Source: Nitrospira sp. ST-bin5
GTDB lineage: Bacteria; Nitrospirota; Nitrospiria; Nitrospirales; Nitrospiraceae
Direction of reading: 5' to 3'
DNA: 64,000 bases
Assembly: GCA_002083555.1 (NCBI GenBank)
Contig: MSXN01000005.1
Coordinates: 138,114-202,113, forward strand
In this document: positions 34,903 through 42,984 of the stretch, piece by piece
Position numbering within the stretch: the stretch's first letter is position 1
How the letters are laid out: the number at the start of each line of letters is the position of its first letter
The notes under the pieces: generated by a model
Databases searched by the model: none
Told to the model about the DNA's origin: nothing
What the model saw: the letters and a program-made list of their open reading frames with translations, nothing else
Position numbers and translations under genes: made by a program

Positions 34903-35613
34903 ATGCCCCCGGACCGAATCGATCCCCTCGTCAACTACAAGAGATTTCATCAGCTCTCAGACGAGTTCACGAATGTCTGGAAGCAACTGCAAGCTCTTTA
35001 TCTTGACGCGGCAGCAGGCTTTGTCTTGGTACGAGCGCATGTCGAGCAAGAGCAAAGTACATCTCGCGCCTATGTGCAAGGGAGTGAGTTGGACTCTGAA
35101 GAGTTCCAAGACACCCTCATGTTCACGTACGACAGGATATTCTCGGAGAGTTTCTGTACGTCCGGCATCCACAATGCGAAGCAGGGGGAAGTAAAGGCTC
35201 GCAACGCGCCTGACGGTGCCAACTTCATCATATTGGGGCAGCTGTGCCTCGTCTCGTTTTACGATTTCTGGAACGAGTACCTTCGGCGCGAATATGTCGT
35301 CGCCAAGGGCAAGCTTGACCCGAACGAGAAGGACCACGAGTTAGTGAAGCGCGCCGTCAAGGAGCATGCAAGCCACGATTTATGGGGCGATATCAGTCAA
35401 CTTCGTCGGTCAATCGTACACCATCGAGGATTTGCGGTGTCGGAAGTTACGCAATGCCGGCTTATAAAGTGGTTCCAGCCTGGTGACTCGATTGCGTTGA
35501 ACCCAGACCGAATGCGGACGCTGTTCCTCGCACTTCTCAAGTTCCGGAATGAACTCTTTAAGGAGCAGTTCCCCGAGCCGTATATACAACTGCAGGCGCG
35601 CGCCATTTTTTAA
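34903..35613 (+). CDS. HEPN-like protein (island, right end)
   Basis: 236 residues from the ATG at 34903, chosen because AAGGAG lies 8 bp upstream; an in-frame ATG at 34870 has none. All-helical, no signal. QLRRSIVHHRG provides an R-x4-H motif (near residues 168-173), preceded by a hydrophobic helix (ILGQLCLVSFYDFWNEYL). This pattern, with an invariant-looking Arg-His loop after a helix of Leu/Phe/Tyr, is that of HEPN and RiboL-PSP-HEPN proteins. Function is inferred only from the motif. Confidence 0.5.
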   Translation: MPPDRIDPLVNYKRFHQLSDEFTNVWKQLQALYLDAAAGFVLVRAHVEQEQSTSRAYVQGSELDSEEFQDTLMFTYDRIFSESFCTSGIHNAKQGEVKARNAPDGANFIILGQLCLVSFYDFWNEYLRREYVVAKGKLDPNEKDHELVKRAVKEHASHDLWGDISQLRRSIVHHRGFAVSEVTQCRLIKWFQPGDSIALNPDRMRTLFLALLKFRNELFKEQFPEPYIQLQARAIF

Positions 35614-35738
35614 TCATTAAGGAGGCAACGTGGAAATCTTCGGTGTAACTTGCCCCCTCGTGTTTTAGTCGTACCTCTTTCTGGCCTGTGTGAAATCATC
35701 GAAGCTCGCGAAAGTAAAGGGCGAAGTCGCAGTCATCT

Positions 35739-35772
35739 TTAAACACGGGTTCAAATCCCGTTGGGACCACCA
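35739..35772 (+). repeat. attR: right 34-bp direct repeat (tRNA-Glu 3' fragment)
   Basis: Exact copy of 29138-29171, including the T-arm and CCA, but without the 5' half of a tRNA. It marks the right island junction. Frames through it give the familiar false-protein string RDLNPCL. Confidence 0.9.
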
Positions 35773-36121
35773 ACCCGAGCTTGCTTGGCGGGAGCCGCTC
35801 CCCTCGGCGATCCGTGAAATCCTGAACATTTTCTTTCTCCTCTCTCTTCCATGTTCACGCGCCGCTGTCTCCGAGCGTGGCGCGCGGAGAAAATCTTCGG
35901 GATCACTCACACCTTCCACCGCATGCGGGTTGCCAGGATCGGGAGGCGTTTGGATCGTTGTTGGTGATGGGATATCGCATCGCCAGAGAGTCTCTCTTCC
36001 ATCGTTCATGCCGCGCGTTGCGCTTCCCTGTTTGTGTGGGCAGAATTTCTAACTGTGTCGCGTGATTTGAATCGCATGCACCTCGTACCGGCGCGCGCTT
36101 CATTGACGCCTCTAGCGCCGG
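35773..36121. other. Non-coding chromosomal flank right of the island
   Basis: About 350 bp with a pyrimidine-rich tract (35829-35850) and no gene I can support. It would have directly followed the tRNA-Glu gene before the island arrived. Confidence 0.5.
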
Positions 36122-36150
36122 TTGTGTATAAGGAATGCGCCTTTTGTAAT
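36122..36150 (+). promoter_or_regulatory. Probable promoter of the polyamine cluster
   Basis: TTGTGT at 36122-36127, 17-bp spacer, TGTAAT at 36145-36150, 24 bp before the first start codon. Both boxes are imperfect. Confidence 0.45.
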
Positions 36151-36174
36151 CATATTCTTGGACGGTGATGGGTT

Positions 36175-37281
36175 ATGGCGACACGTGAATTTCATGACGG
36201 CGGGCAAGACGGCTTAGAAGCCCTCGAGCCGCTCGACCCGGACAAAATCGGCTCCTTCAACGATCTGCTGGTCGCGATGGGCAAGACGGCGTTCGGCGGC
36301 CGTCGGTTGGGCGAAGCGTTCGAAGTCCTCAATGCGATGATCGAGGATGCCGACTGCAAGGTCGTGTTGACGCTCTCCGGGGCCATGACCATCGCCAAGA
36401 TGGGCAAGATCATCAGCACGATGGTGGATCGCGGTATGGTCCACTGTATTATTTCCACCGGCGCGCTGATTGCGCATGGCCTGAGCGAGTCGATCGGAAA
36501 GACGCATTACCGTGTCAATCCGGCGGTGTCTGATGAGGAGCTTTTCGAGAAGGGCTACAACCGCGTGTACGATACGTTGGAGATGGAGTCGAATCTCAAC
36601 TATGTCGAGCAGGTGGTTTCGCAGACGCTGAAGCGCGTGAACTATGATGCGCCGCTCTCTTCTGAAATCCTGACGCGTGAGTTGGGTAAGACGTTGGCTG
36701 AAGAGTATGAGGGAGACGGGATTCTCAAAAGCGCGTATCTGAAGAAGGTGCCGGTCTATATTCCGGCCTACACCGATTCGGAGATGGGATTGGATGTGGG
36801 GACGTGGGCCATGGGAAGGGCGATTGCCCAGGCCCGTGCTCAAGCGAAGCCCGGAGACGATTTGGGCTTGCTGCGCAGTCTCCATCAGTCACTCCCGTCC
36901 TTTAATCCCTACCTGGACCTCAATAGCTATGCCGGTCAGATCTTGTCCGCCAAGAAGATCGGGATTTTTACGATCGGCGGCGGGGTGCCGAGAAATTGGG
37001 CGCAACAGGTCGGACCCTATATCGAAATCGGCAATCATCGGCTGGGCCTCTCGGTGAAGCCGCCACGGTTCCACTATGGCGTGCGGATCTGCCCCGAGCC
37101 GGATTATTGGGGCGGCTTGAGCGGGTGCACCTACCAAGAAGGAATTTCGTGGGGCAAGTTTGTTCCTCCGGCTGAGGGGGGGAGGTTTGCCGAAGTGCTC
37201 AGTGACGCGACGGTGGTGTGGCCTCTGCTGATGATGGGTTTGTTGGAGCGGCAGCGGGCGCGGGATAAGCGGACGTCATGA
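36175..37281 (+). CDS. Deoxyhypusine-synthase-like enzyme (probable homospermidine-type synthase)
   Basis: 368 residues of the DHS family. The catalytic lysine context SWGKF (K328) matches the eukaryotic SWGKI loop, and GGGVPRNW, SGAMTIAKMG and TGALIAHGL fit the NAD and spermidine sites. Bacteria lack eIF5A, so bacterial members are thought to transfer an aminobutyl group to putrescine or another polyamine to give homospermidine-type products. Genes for arginine decarboxylase and agmatinase are 2.6 kb and 3.2 kb downstream on the same strand, supplying putrescine. Confidence 0.85.
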   Translation: MATREFHDGGQDGLEALEPLDPDKIGSFNDLLVAMGKTAFGGRRLGEAFEVLNAMIEDADCKVVLTLSGAMTIAKMGKIISTMVDRGMVHCIISTGALIAHGLSESIGKTHYRVNPAVSDEELFEKGYNRVYDTLEMESNLNYVEQVVSQTLKRVNYDAPLSSEILTRELGKTLAEEYEGDGILKSAYLKKVPVYIPAYTDSEMGLDVGTWAMGRAIAQARAQAKPGDDLGLLRSLHQSLPSFNPYLDLNSYAGQILSAKKIGIFTIGGGVPRNWAQQVGPYIEIGNHRLGLSVKPPRFHYGVRICPEPDYWGGLSGCTYQEGISWGKFVPPAEGGRFAEVLSDATVVWPLLMMGLLERQRARDKRTS

Positions 37282-38018
37282 AGAGCCCGCGGCCTCGCAT
37301 GACGATGGCGGGTTGGGTGGTAGCGGTTTGCCTCGCACTGCTCCCGTCCGTGTCCGTGGCCAAGGATGAATCTGTCCAGGTCGAGAATCGTATGAGGGGC
37401 CAGGCCAACGCGCCGGTGACATTGATTGAGTATTCGGACTTTACCTGCGGCTACTGTTTGAAATTCTTCCGAGAAACCTGGCCGAGAATCCAAGCGCGCT
37501 ATGTGGATACCGGTAAAGTGAAGTTTCTCTACCGCGACTATCCGCGCGCTGACCAGGGACCCGGTCTTGATGCGGCGTTGGCGGCGCGTTGCGCCGGGGG
37601 CCAGGGGAAGTATTGGGCCATGCACGATCGCCTGTTTGCAGAGGGCGGGCGGATCGATCAAGCGGTCATTCTGCGGCATGCCATCGCCATCGGGTTGACC
37701 CAATCCGTGTTTGAGCGCTGTCTCAAAGAAAAATCGCACGTCGTGTCAATTTTTGAAGATCGGGAAGAGGCCAATCGCTGGGGATTTCACGGAACCCCCG
37801 GATTCATTCTGATCCGGACGGCGAGCGGCCCTACGGAGAAAGAACCTGCGATCGCGATTCCCGGAGCATTTCCGTTCGAGATGTTTGCCGAGGAAATCGA
37901 TCGACTGCTCGCGACTGCTCCGCATTCTCGCGGAGGGACAGAGCGCGAGTCTCTCATCCGACCCGTGCGGTCTGTTGAACGCTCCAGGCCGCTTGTTCGC
38001 GATCCACACGTGCCATAA
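37278..38018 (+). CDS. Secreted DsbA-family thioredoxin-fold protein
   Basis: 246 residues. Signal peptide (hydrophobic 11-27, SVSVAKD cleavage). The fold follows the DsbA/DSBA-like pattern: TLIEYSDFTCGYCLKFF with CGYC redox motif and the cis-Pro loop FHGTPGFIL. It resembles the BdbD/DsbA-Frn group that cuts or forms disulfides in the periplasm. The C-terminal 40 residues are low-complexity and Arg-rich. Its start overlaps the DHS stop (ATGA), an unexplained pairing. Confidence 0.85.
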   Translation: MKSPRPRMTMAGWVVAVCLALLPSVSVAKDESVQVENRMRGQANAPVTLIEYSDFTCGYCLKFFRETWPRIQARYVDTGKVKFLYRDYPRADQGPGLDAALAARCAGGQGKYWAMHDRLFAEGGRIDQAVILRHAIAIGLTQSVFERCLKEKSHVVSIFEDREEANRWGFHGTPGFILIRTASGPTEKEPAIAIPGAFPFEMFAEEIDRLLATAPHSRGGTERESLIRPVRSVERSRPLVRDPHVP

Positions 38019-38031
38019 CGTAGGAGTAACT

Positions 38032-38295
38032 ATGGCTGCCACGCAATCATTCTGGTCGGTTCCTCAGCATGAGGGGACGGCTGAGTTTTGGGTCTGTATG
38101 TCCTGTCTGGGAGAAGTATTTTACCGAAAAGTGCCGATGCCAGACTGTCCGTCCTGCCACGGCGTGTCCACGTATGAAAGCTTTACGTTGGAAGCCGTGC
38201 GCGATTGGGGAACGGACGAACTCATTGCCAAGGCTGCGGCTGAGCAGAAGGCCGCCGAGGCGGATCAGCCTGCCTCCATTCCTGCTTCGTCCTAG
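38032..38295 (+). CDS. Small zinc-ribbon protein
   Basis: 87 residues from the ATG at 38032, with TAGGAG upstream; the longer frame overlaps the DsbA gene. Four cysteines, CMSC (about 23-26) and CPSC (about 39-42), form a rubredoxin-like zinc or iron site. The C-terminus is alanine-rich. No enzyme signature; probably an accessory protein. Confidence 0.7.
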   Translation: MAATQSFWSVPQHEGTAEFWVCMSCLGEVFYRKVPMPDCPSCHGVSTYESFTLEAVRDWGTDELIAKAAAEQKAAEADQPASIPASS

Positions 38296-38310
38296 AGGGA
38301 GATCGCGCGT

Positions 38311-39744
38311 TTGCAGGAACCACGTCCGTTTCTCGTTCATGGAGTTTGGAAGCGCAGCGCTCTCACGGCTGGCGTGACCAATCCGTTTACAGGAAACGTC
38401 TTTGCGGAAGTCTGTCAGGCCGGTGAGAGCGATGTTGAAGAGGCTATTGCCTCCTCAGTGGCCGCCGCGCCCGTCATGGCGAAGCTGCCATCTCATGCCC
38501 GCTATAATATTCTCCAGGATATGGCAGCCCTGCTCTATCGCCGGCGGGATGAATTTGCCCAAACCATCACGGCAGAAGCCGGCAAGCCGATCGCCGACGC
38601 AAAACGCGAGGTCAACCGCGCGGTGCAGACGTTGACGATCGCCGCTGAAGAGGCCAAGCGTATCCCAGGCGAAGTCGTGCCGCTCGATTGGACGCCCCAG
38701 ACCGAATCCTATCTTGGGATGGTTCGCCGGTTTCCGCTGGGTCCGATCATCGGGATCACGCCATTTAATTTCCCTCTCAATCTGGTCGTTCACAAGGTCG
38801 CGCCGGCGCTGGCCGCCGGCAATCCGATCCTCATCAAGCCCGCACCGCAGACCCCGCTGACCTCGTTACTTCTGGGTGAAGTGGCCTTGGAGGCCGGACT
38901 CCCTGCTGGTGGGCTGAACGTGGTGCCCTGTGACAATGCGCTCGCGGAACGGCTGGTGATTGATCCCCGCTTCAAATTGCTGAGTTTTACCGGCAGTGCA
39001 CCGGTCGGGTGGATGCTGAAAGCCAAGTGCGGCAAGAAGAAGGTGACGCTCGAACTCGGGGGCAATGCCGGCGTGATCATCGAGCCGGATGCCGATCTTG
39101 ATCTGGCTGCCAAACGGTGCGCCAGCGGCGGGTTTGGCTATGCCGGGCAAACGTGCATTTCGGTTCAGCGCATCCTCGTGCATCATTCGGTGGCCGATAC
39201 GTTTACGACCAAACTACTGCTGCAAGTCGCCAGACTGAAAGCCGGTGATCCGACGGATGAGACGACGACCGTTGGTCCGTTGATCGATCCGGGGGCCACG
39301 CAGCGCGTCGAGGGATGGATTGAAGAGGCGGTGGCGCAAGGCGCTCGGGTGTTGCTCGGCGGGAAGCGTCTGGGAACGGTCTTGGAAGCCACGGTGATCA
39401 CGAATGTGAAGCCGGAGATGAAAGTGTCTTGCCAGGAAGTGTTTGGCCCCGTGGTCACGGTGTCGTCCTATCGGCAGTTCAACGACGCCATTGCGGCGTT
39501 GAATCAATCCGACTTTGGATTGCAGGCCGGCGTGTTCACGCAGGATATCAACAAGGTCTTTCACGCTTTCCGTCATTTGGAAGTGGGCGCCGTGTTAGCC
39601 AACGAGATTCCCACGTTTCGAGCGGATCATATGCCTTATGGGGGTGTAAAGGATTCCGGGTTGGGGAGAGAAGGCGTACGAGCGGCCATTGAGGATATGA
39701 CTGAGCCGCGGTTGTTGGTTCTGAACCTGAAAGAGCCGGTCTGA
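38311..39744 (+). CDS. NAD(P)-dependent aldehyde dehydrogenase
   Basis: 477 residues from a TTG with AGGGAG upstream. Catalytic C282 (GQTCIS) and general base E248 (LELGGNAG) are present, with FTGSAPVG in the cofactor site. Overall form is closest to the succinate-semialdehyde / glyceraldehyde-3-phosphate (non-phosphorylating) / lactaldehyde branch. In a polyamine cluster it could oxidise aminoaldehydes, but a general role is equally possible. Confidence 0.88.
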   Translation: MQEPRPFLVHGVWKRSALTAGVTNPFTGNVFAEVCQAGESDVEEAIASSVAAAPVMAKLPSHARYNILQDMAALLYRRRDEFAQTITAEAGKPIADAKREVNRAVQTLTIAAEEAKRIPGEVVPLDWTPQTESYLGMVRRFPLGPIIGITPFNFPLNLVVHKVAPALAAGNPILIKPAPQTPLTSLLLGEVALEAGLPAGGLNVVPCDNALAERLVIDPRFKLLSFTGSAPVGWMLKAKCGKKKVTLELGGNAGVIIEPDADLDLAAKRCASGGFGYAGQTCISVQRILVHHSVADTFTTKLLLQVARLKAGDPTDETTTVGPLIDPGATQRVEGWIEEAVAQGARVLLGGKRLGTVLEATVITNVKPEMKVSCQEVFGPVVTVSSYRQFNDAIAALNQSDFGLQAGVFTQDINKVFHAFRHLEVGAVLANEIPTFRADHMPYGGVKDSGLGREGVRAAIEDMTEPRLLVLNLKEPV

Positions 39745-39870
39745 GGATCGTAGAAATAATCCTGTGAGGATATTGCGAACCCCGGACAATCTTGGTACAA
39801 CAGCGGCCCAATACAACGCATTGTCAATGTAGAGCAGTCAGCCTGCGGATAGACAAGGGAGACGACGACG

Positions 39871-40440
39871 ATGGTACCTACACAGATGTTTCTGACGCGA
39901 GGAGTGGGAGTTCATAAGGAGAAGCTGGCTTCTTTTGAACAAGCCCTCCGCAGTGCCGGTGTGGCCTACTGCAATCTGGTGACGGTCTCGTCGATCCTTC
40001 CGCCAAACTGCAAAATTATCCCGCGCAAGCGGGGTGAAAAGCTGCTGAATCCCGGTGAAATCACTTTCTGCGTCATGGCCCGGTCAGAGACCAATGAACG
40101 CAACCGTCTCGTGTCCGCATCCATCGGACTCGCCATTCCAACGGATCGTCAGACCTACGGCTATCTCTCCGAGCACCATGCGCACGGCGAAACCGATGAG
40201 GAGACCGGCGAATATACCGAAGATCTCGCCGCACAGATGCTGGCGACCACCCTGGGGGTGGAGTTCGACCCGAATATTGCCTGGAAAGAGCGCGAGCAGG
40301 TCTTCAAGATGGCCGGACAAATCGTGCGCACGTTGAATATCACGCAGTCAGCCGTCGGCAAGCCGGATCGATGGACGACGGTCATCGCATTGGCTGTCTT
40401 TATTCCTGAGGAAAATATCCCCAAGCGCTCTCGCCGCTAA
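39871..40440 (+). CDS. Pyruvoyl-dependent arginine decarboxylase
   Basis: 189 residues of the archaeal PvlArgDC family. The autocleavage site NLVTVSSILPP gives cleavage between S40 and S41, making the pyruvoyl group on the alpha chain. KIIPRKRGEKL and the EHHAHGE segment match the family. It converts arginine to agmatine. SpeB-type agmatinase follows after 61 bp. Confidence 0.93.
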   Translation: MVPTQMFLTRGVGVHKEKLASFEQALRSAGVAYCNLVTVSSILPPNCKIIPRKRGEKLLNPGEITFCVMARSETNERNRLVSASIGLAIPTDRQTYGYLSEHHAHGETDEETGEYTEDLAAQMLATTLGVEFDPNIAWKEREQVFKMAGQIVRTLNITQSAVGKPDRWTTVIALAVFIPEENIPKRSRR

Positions 40441-40501
40441 TCAGCGTAAGTATGTTGTCCCGCAGCCCGCACGCCATGCCAGCCTCTATGGTGGAACAGG
40501 T

Positions 40502-41434
40502 ATGACACTTCCTGCTGGGTGGGAAGGCCAGGACCATAATTTCCTGGGGATCGATGAGCCCTGGTGCCATCCTGACCAGGCCGGTGTCTATGTCCTGCCG
40601 GCTCCGTACGAGCACACCTCCAGCTATATTCTCGGATCAGACCGCGGGCCTTCCGCCATTCTTGAAGCCTCCGCTCAGGTCGAGTTTTACGATGAGCAGC
40701 TCGGGTGCGAGCCGTTCCGTGAATGGGGCGGTATCGCGACTGCGACCACGCTTAATCTTCAGGGGCGAGTAGACGGGCCGGCGGTTGACGCGATTCAGTC
40801 ATTTGTCGCCCCGCATGTCGGGACCGGGCGATTTCTTGTGACCCTCACAGGCGAGCATACAGGCGCGCTCGGGGCAATCCGGGCCCATGCGAAACGCTAC
40901 CCCGATCTATGCGTGGTGCAAATCGACGCGCATGGCGATTTGCGTCAGGCCTATGGGGGAAATCCGTTTAGCCACGCGAGCGTGATGGCCCGAGTCGTGG
41001 ACGACGGACATCGACTCGTCCAGGTCGGGATCCGGTCGATCTGTCCTGAGGAAATCCAACGGATCAAGACGACCAAGAGTATCTCCACGTTCTTTGCCGC
41101 GTCGATTCTCGATCCATCAGGCCCCTATGAAGGACGGGCGGCACGATGGGTGCCGGAGGTTGTGGCTGCCTGCACCGGACCGGTGTATCTGACGTTCGAT
41201 TGCGACGGGCTGGATAGCGCCATTATCCCAGCCCTGGGTACGCCTGAACCAGGCGGACTCGGCTGGTATGATACGCTGCATCTCGTCACGGCGTTGGCTA
41301 ACGGTCCGGGAATTGTCGGCATGGATATCAGCGAGATCGCTCCGATCGAGGGATTCGTCGCGCCGCAATTTGCCATCGCTCGCTTAATCTATCGCATGCT
41401 CGGCCGAATCAAAGCCGGCCGCCGGGTTCATTGA
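40502..41434 (+). CDS. speB: Agmatinase-type ureohydrolase
   Basis: 310 residues. All binuclear manganese ligands are visible: H119 (TGEHTG), D142/H144/D146 (IDAHGD) and D233/D235 (FDCDGLD). It should hydrolyse agmatine to putrescine and urea. Because it neighbours a DHS-like gene, an aminopropyl- or aminobutyl-agmatine substrate is also conceivable. Follows the arginine decarboxylase in the same operon. Confidence 0.9.
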   Translation: MTLPAGWEGQDHNFLGIDEPWCHPDQAGVYVLPAPYEHTSSYILGSDRGPSAILEASAQVEFYDEQLGCEPFREWGGIATATTLNLQGRVDGPAVDAIQSFVAPHVGTGRFLVTLTGEHTGALGAIRAHAKRYPDLCVVQIDAHGDLRQAYGGNPFSHASVMARVVDDGHRLVQVGIRSICPEEIQRIKTTKSISTFFAASILDPSGPYEGRAARWVPEVVAACTGPVYLTFDCDGLDSAIIPALGTPEPGGLGWYDTLHLVTALANGPGIVGMDISEIAPIEGFVAPQFAIARLIYRMLGRIKAGRRVH

Positions 41435-41447
41435 GGCCTTCGCCACG

Positions 41448-42185
41448 ATGACGCGCGACGTCCAGCCCGCGCCTTCTTCTCCCATCCGTATCAATAAGTT
41501 TTTTACCGAGCATGGCATTTGTTCCAGGCGCGAGGCAGATCAGCGCGTCGAAGCGGGCCGTGTGACTATCAACGGGGTTGTCGCGACGCTGGGTGACCGG
41601 GTGAGTCGAACGGATGTCGTCGCCTGTGACGGGACGGCTATTCCCTGGGGCCAGGCCTTCCTTTATATCAAGTACCACAAACCGGTCGGGGTGACGACGA
41701 CGAGTGAGTCGCACGTGCCTCGGAATATCATCGCCGAAATCGGACATCCCGAGCGGATCTTCCCGATCGGGCGGCTGGATAAGGATTCATCCGGCCTGAT
41801 TTTGCTCACGAACGACGGAAACATCGTGAACGAAATCCTGCGGGTTGAATTCGGCCATGAACGGGAATATGCGGTGGATGTTGATCGACCGTTTGATGAG
41901 ACCTTCCTTAAGAAGATGGCGGAGGGAGTCGTCATTCTCGGTAGCCAGACAAGGCCGTGCCGCATGGAGCGTGTGCGGCCGAACCGGTTTCGTATCATCT
42001 TGACGGAGGGGCGCAATCGTCAGATTCGACGGATGTGTCAGGCGCTGGGCTACCGGGTGACGGGGTTGCACCGTGTTAGGATCATGCACATTGGAATTAC
42101 CGGTTTGGGACCGGGAAGCTGGAAAGAACTCTCGGCCGACGAGCGGGCTGAGCTTCTTCGAGCAGTCGGGCGTATGTCAACCTAG
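41448..42185 (+). CDS. rluF: RsuA-family pseudouridine synthase, RluF-like
   Basis: 245 residues. An N-terminal S4 RNA-binding domain (INKFFTEHGICSRREADQRVEAG) precedes the catalytic domain with D111 in IGRLDKDSSGL and the EGRNRQIRRM motif. Overall it follows E. coli RluF (23S U2604) more closely than RsuA. The end overlaps the convergent 4HB gene by 4 bp. Confidence 0.88.
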   Translation: MTRDVQPAPSSPIRINKFFTEHGICSRREADQRVEAGRVTINGVVATLGDRVSRTDVVACDGTAIPWGQAFLYIKYHKPVGVTTTSESHVPRNIIAEIGHPERIFPIGRLDKDSSGLILLTNDGNIVNEILRVEFGHEREYAVDVDRPFDETFLKKMAEGVVILGSQTRPCRMERVRPNRFRIILTEGRNRQIRRMCQALGYRVTGLHRVRIMHIGITGLGPGSWKELSADERAELLRAVGRMST

Positions 42186-42970
42186 TGGGCATCGCTCGGC
42201 ACGGGCAAAGCGGATGGTCCACCGACATGCTCACGATCCGTCGTGTCAGAAGGGAGATCGGCGGCCGCGTCGTTGTCGTCATCGACCGGTTTTCTGCGTT
42301 TACCTAAGAATAGGTTGAGCAGCGCAATAAAGAAACTCCCGCCCACTAACGTCATGCTGCTGGCCTGAATCGTCTTTGTTCCCTCATCGCGCATATCCTT
42401 CGCCACATCGGCAACGGTATCCAATAAATGGTCGAGGGCTAAGCTCACTTGAATCATTTTGGGGCCGGCATTGTCGGAGGCATGCTCTTCCGCTTTCCGG
42501 CGCAGGGCTTCGCGTTCGGCCGGAGAGGTCGCCGTCCATTCTTGGGTCAGGAGCTGAACGGTGGTGCTGGCTGCGGAGAAGTATTGATCGAGGCTGCGTC
42601 GAACGGATTCGATGTCCTCCGGTTCGCTCCGGCCGCTTCGGGAGACGCGCAGGCCTGCCGCCGCGTACCGGTCGATGGCATGTTGAATCTTCGCCCGCTG
42701 AACGGGGAGCGATTCCGTAATGCGTTCGAAGTCCTTTTGACTGTCGGCTTCCAGGGCTCGAATAATCGTATTGCGGTAGCGCATCGTATCGGCCGAAATA
42801 TGCGCGAGGTCGGTCGCGCCGAGTGTGTATTCCGTATACATGATGCGCAGGTCCTGGTCGACCTGGCTCAGGGTCTGTCCGCTATACCAGCCGATCCCGG
42901 CGATGAGCACGCTGATCAGCAGTTGGGCGCCGGTCGGTTTGGGGATAGGCAGACGATCGAGCAGTCCCAC
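42182..42970 (-). CDS. Four-helix-bundle (MCP sensor-like) membrane protein
   Basis: 262 residues from a GTG with AAGGA upstream. A membrane helix (about 14-32), a periplasmic helical domain (about 33-200) of the 4HB_MCP type with the MYTEYTLGATDL-like pattern, a second helix (about 206-222) and a short cytoplasmic tail. No HAMP, kinase or methyl-accepting domain follows. It is the last gene of the export-like operon, 14 bp after the degenerate ABC protein. Confidence 0.72.
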   Translation of the reverse strand: MGLLDRLPIPKPTGAQLLISVLIAGIGWYSGQTLSQVDQDLRIMYTEYTLGATDLAHISADTMRYRNTIIRALEADSQKDFERITESLPVQRAKIQHAIDRYAAAGLRVSRSGRSEPEDIESVRRSLDQYFSAASTTVQLLTQEWTATSPAEREALRRKAEEHASDNAGPKMIQVSLALDHLLDTVADVAKDMRDEGTKTIQASSMTLVGGSFFIALLNLFLGKRRKPVDDDNDAAADLPSDTTDREHVGGPSALPVPSDAH

Positions 42971-42984
42971 AACAGTGTCCTTGG

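Larger units (their letters stand above)
29138..35772. mobile_element. tRNA-Glu-borne genomic island with tyrosine integrase
   Basis: 6.6 kb bounded by exact 34-bp direct repeats. A tyrosine recombinase gene lies 8 bp inside the left repeat and reads toward it, the classic arrangement. Cargo: zinc-ribbon protein, RHH protein, an unknown three-gene set, VapBC, a membrane protein and a HEPN-like protein. Much of the interior (31.5-35.6 kb) is visibly richer in A+T than the flanks. No relaxase, replication or structural phage genes are seen, so it is non-autonomous or a remnant beyond integrase and a candidate excisionase. Confidence 0.88.

Noticed and set aside
35739..35772. A second tRNA-Glu gene
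   Set aside because: Only the 3' half is present; there is no acceptor 5' strand, D-arm or anticodon arm.
35665..36009. Minus-strand open frame containing WSQRDLNPCL
   Set aside because: This string is the well-known false translation of a tRNA 3' end; here it comes from the attR repeat.
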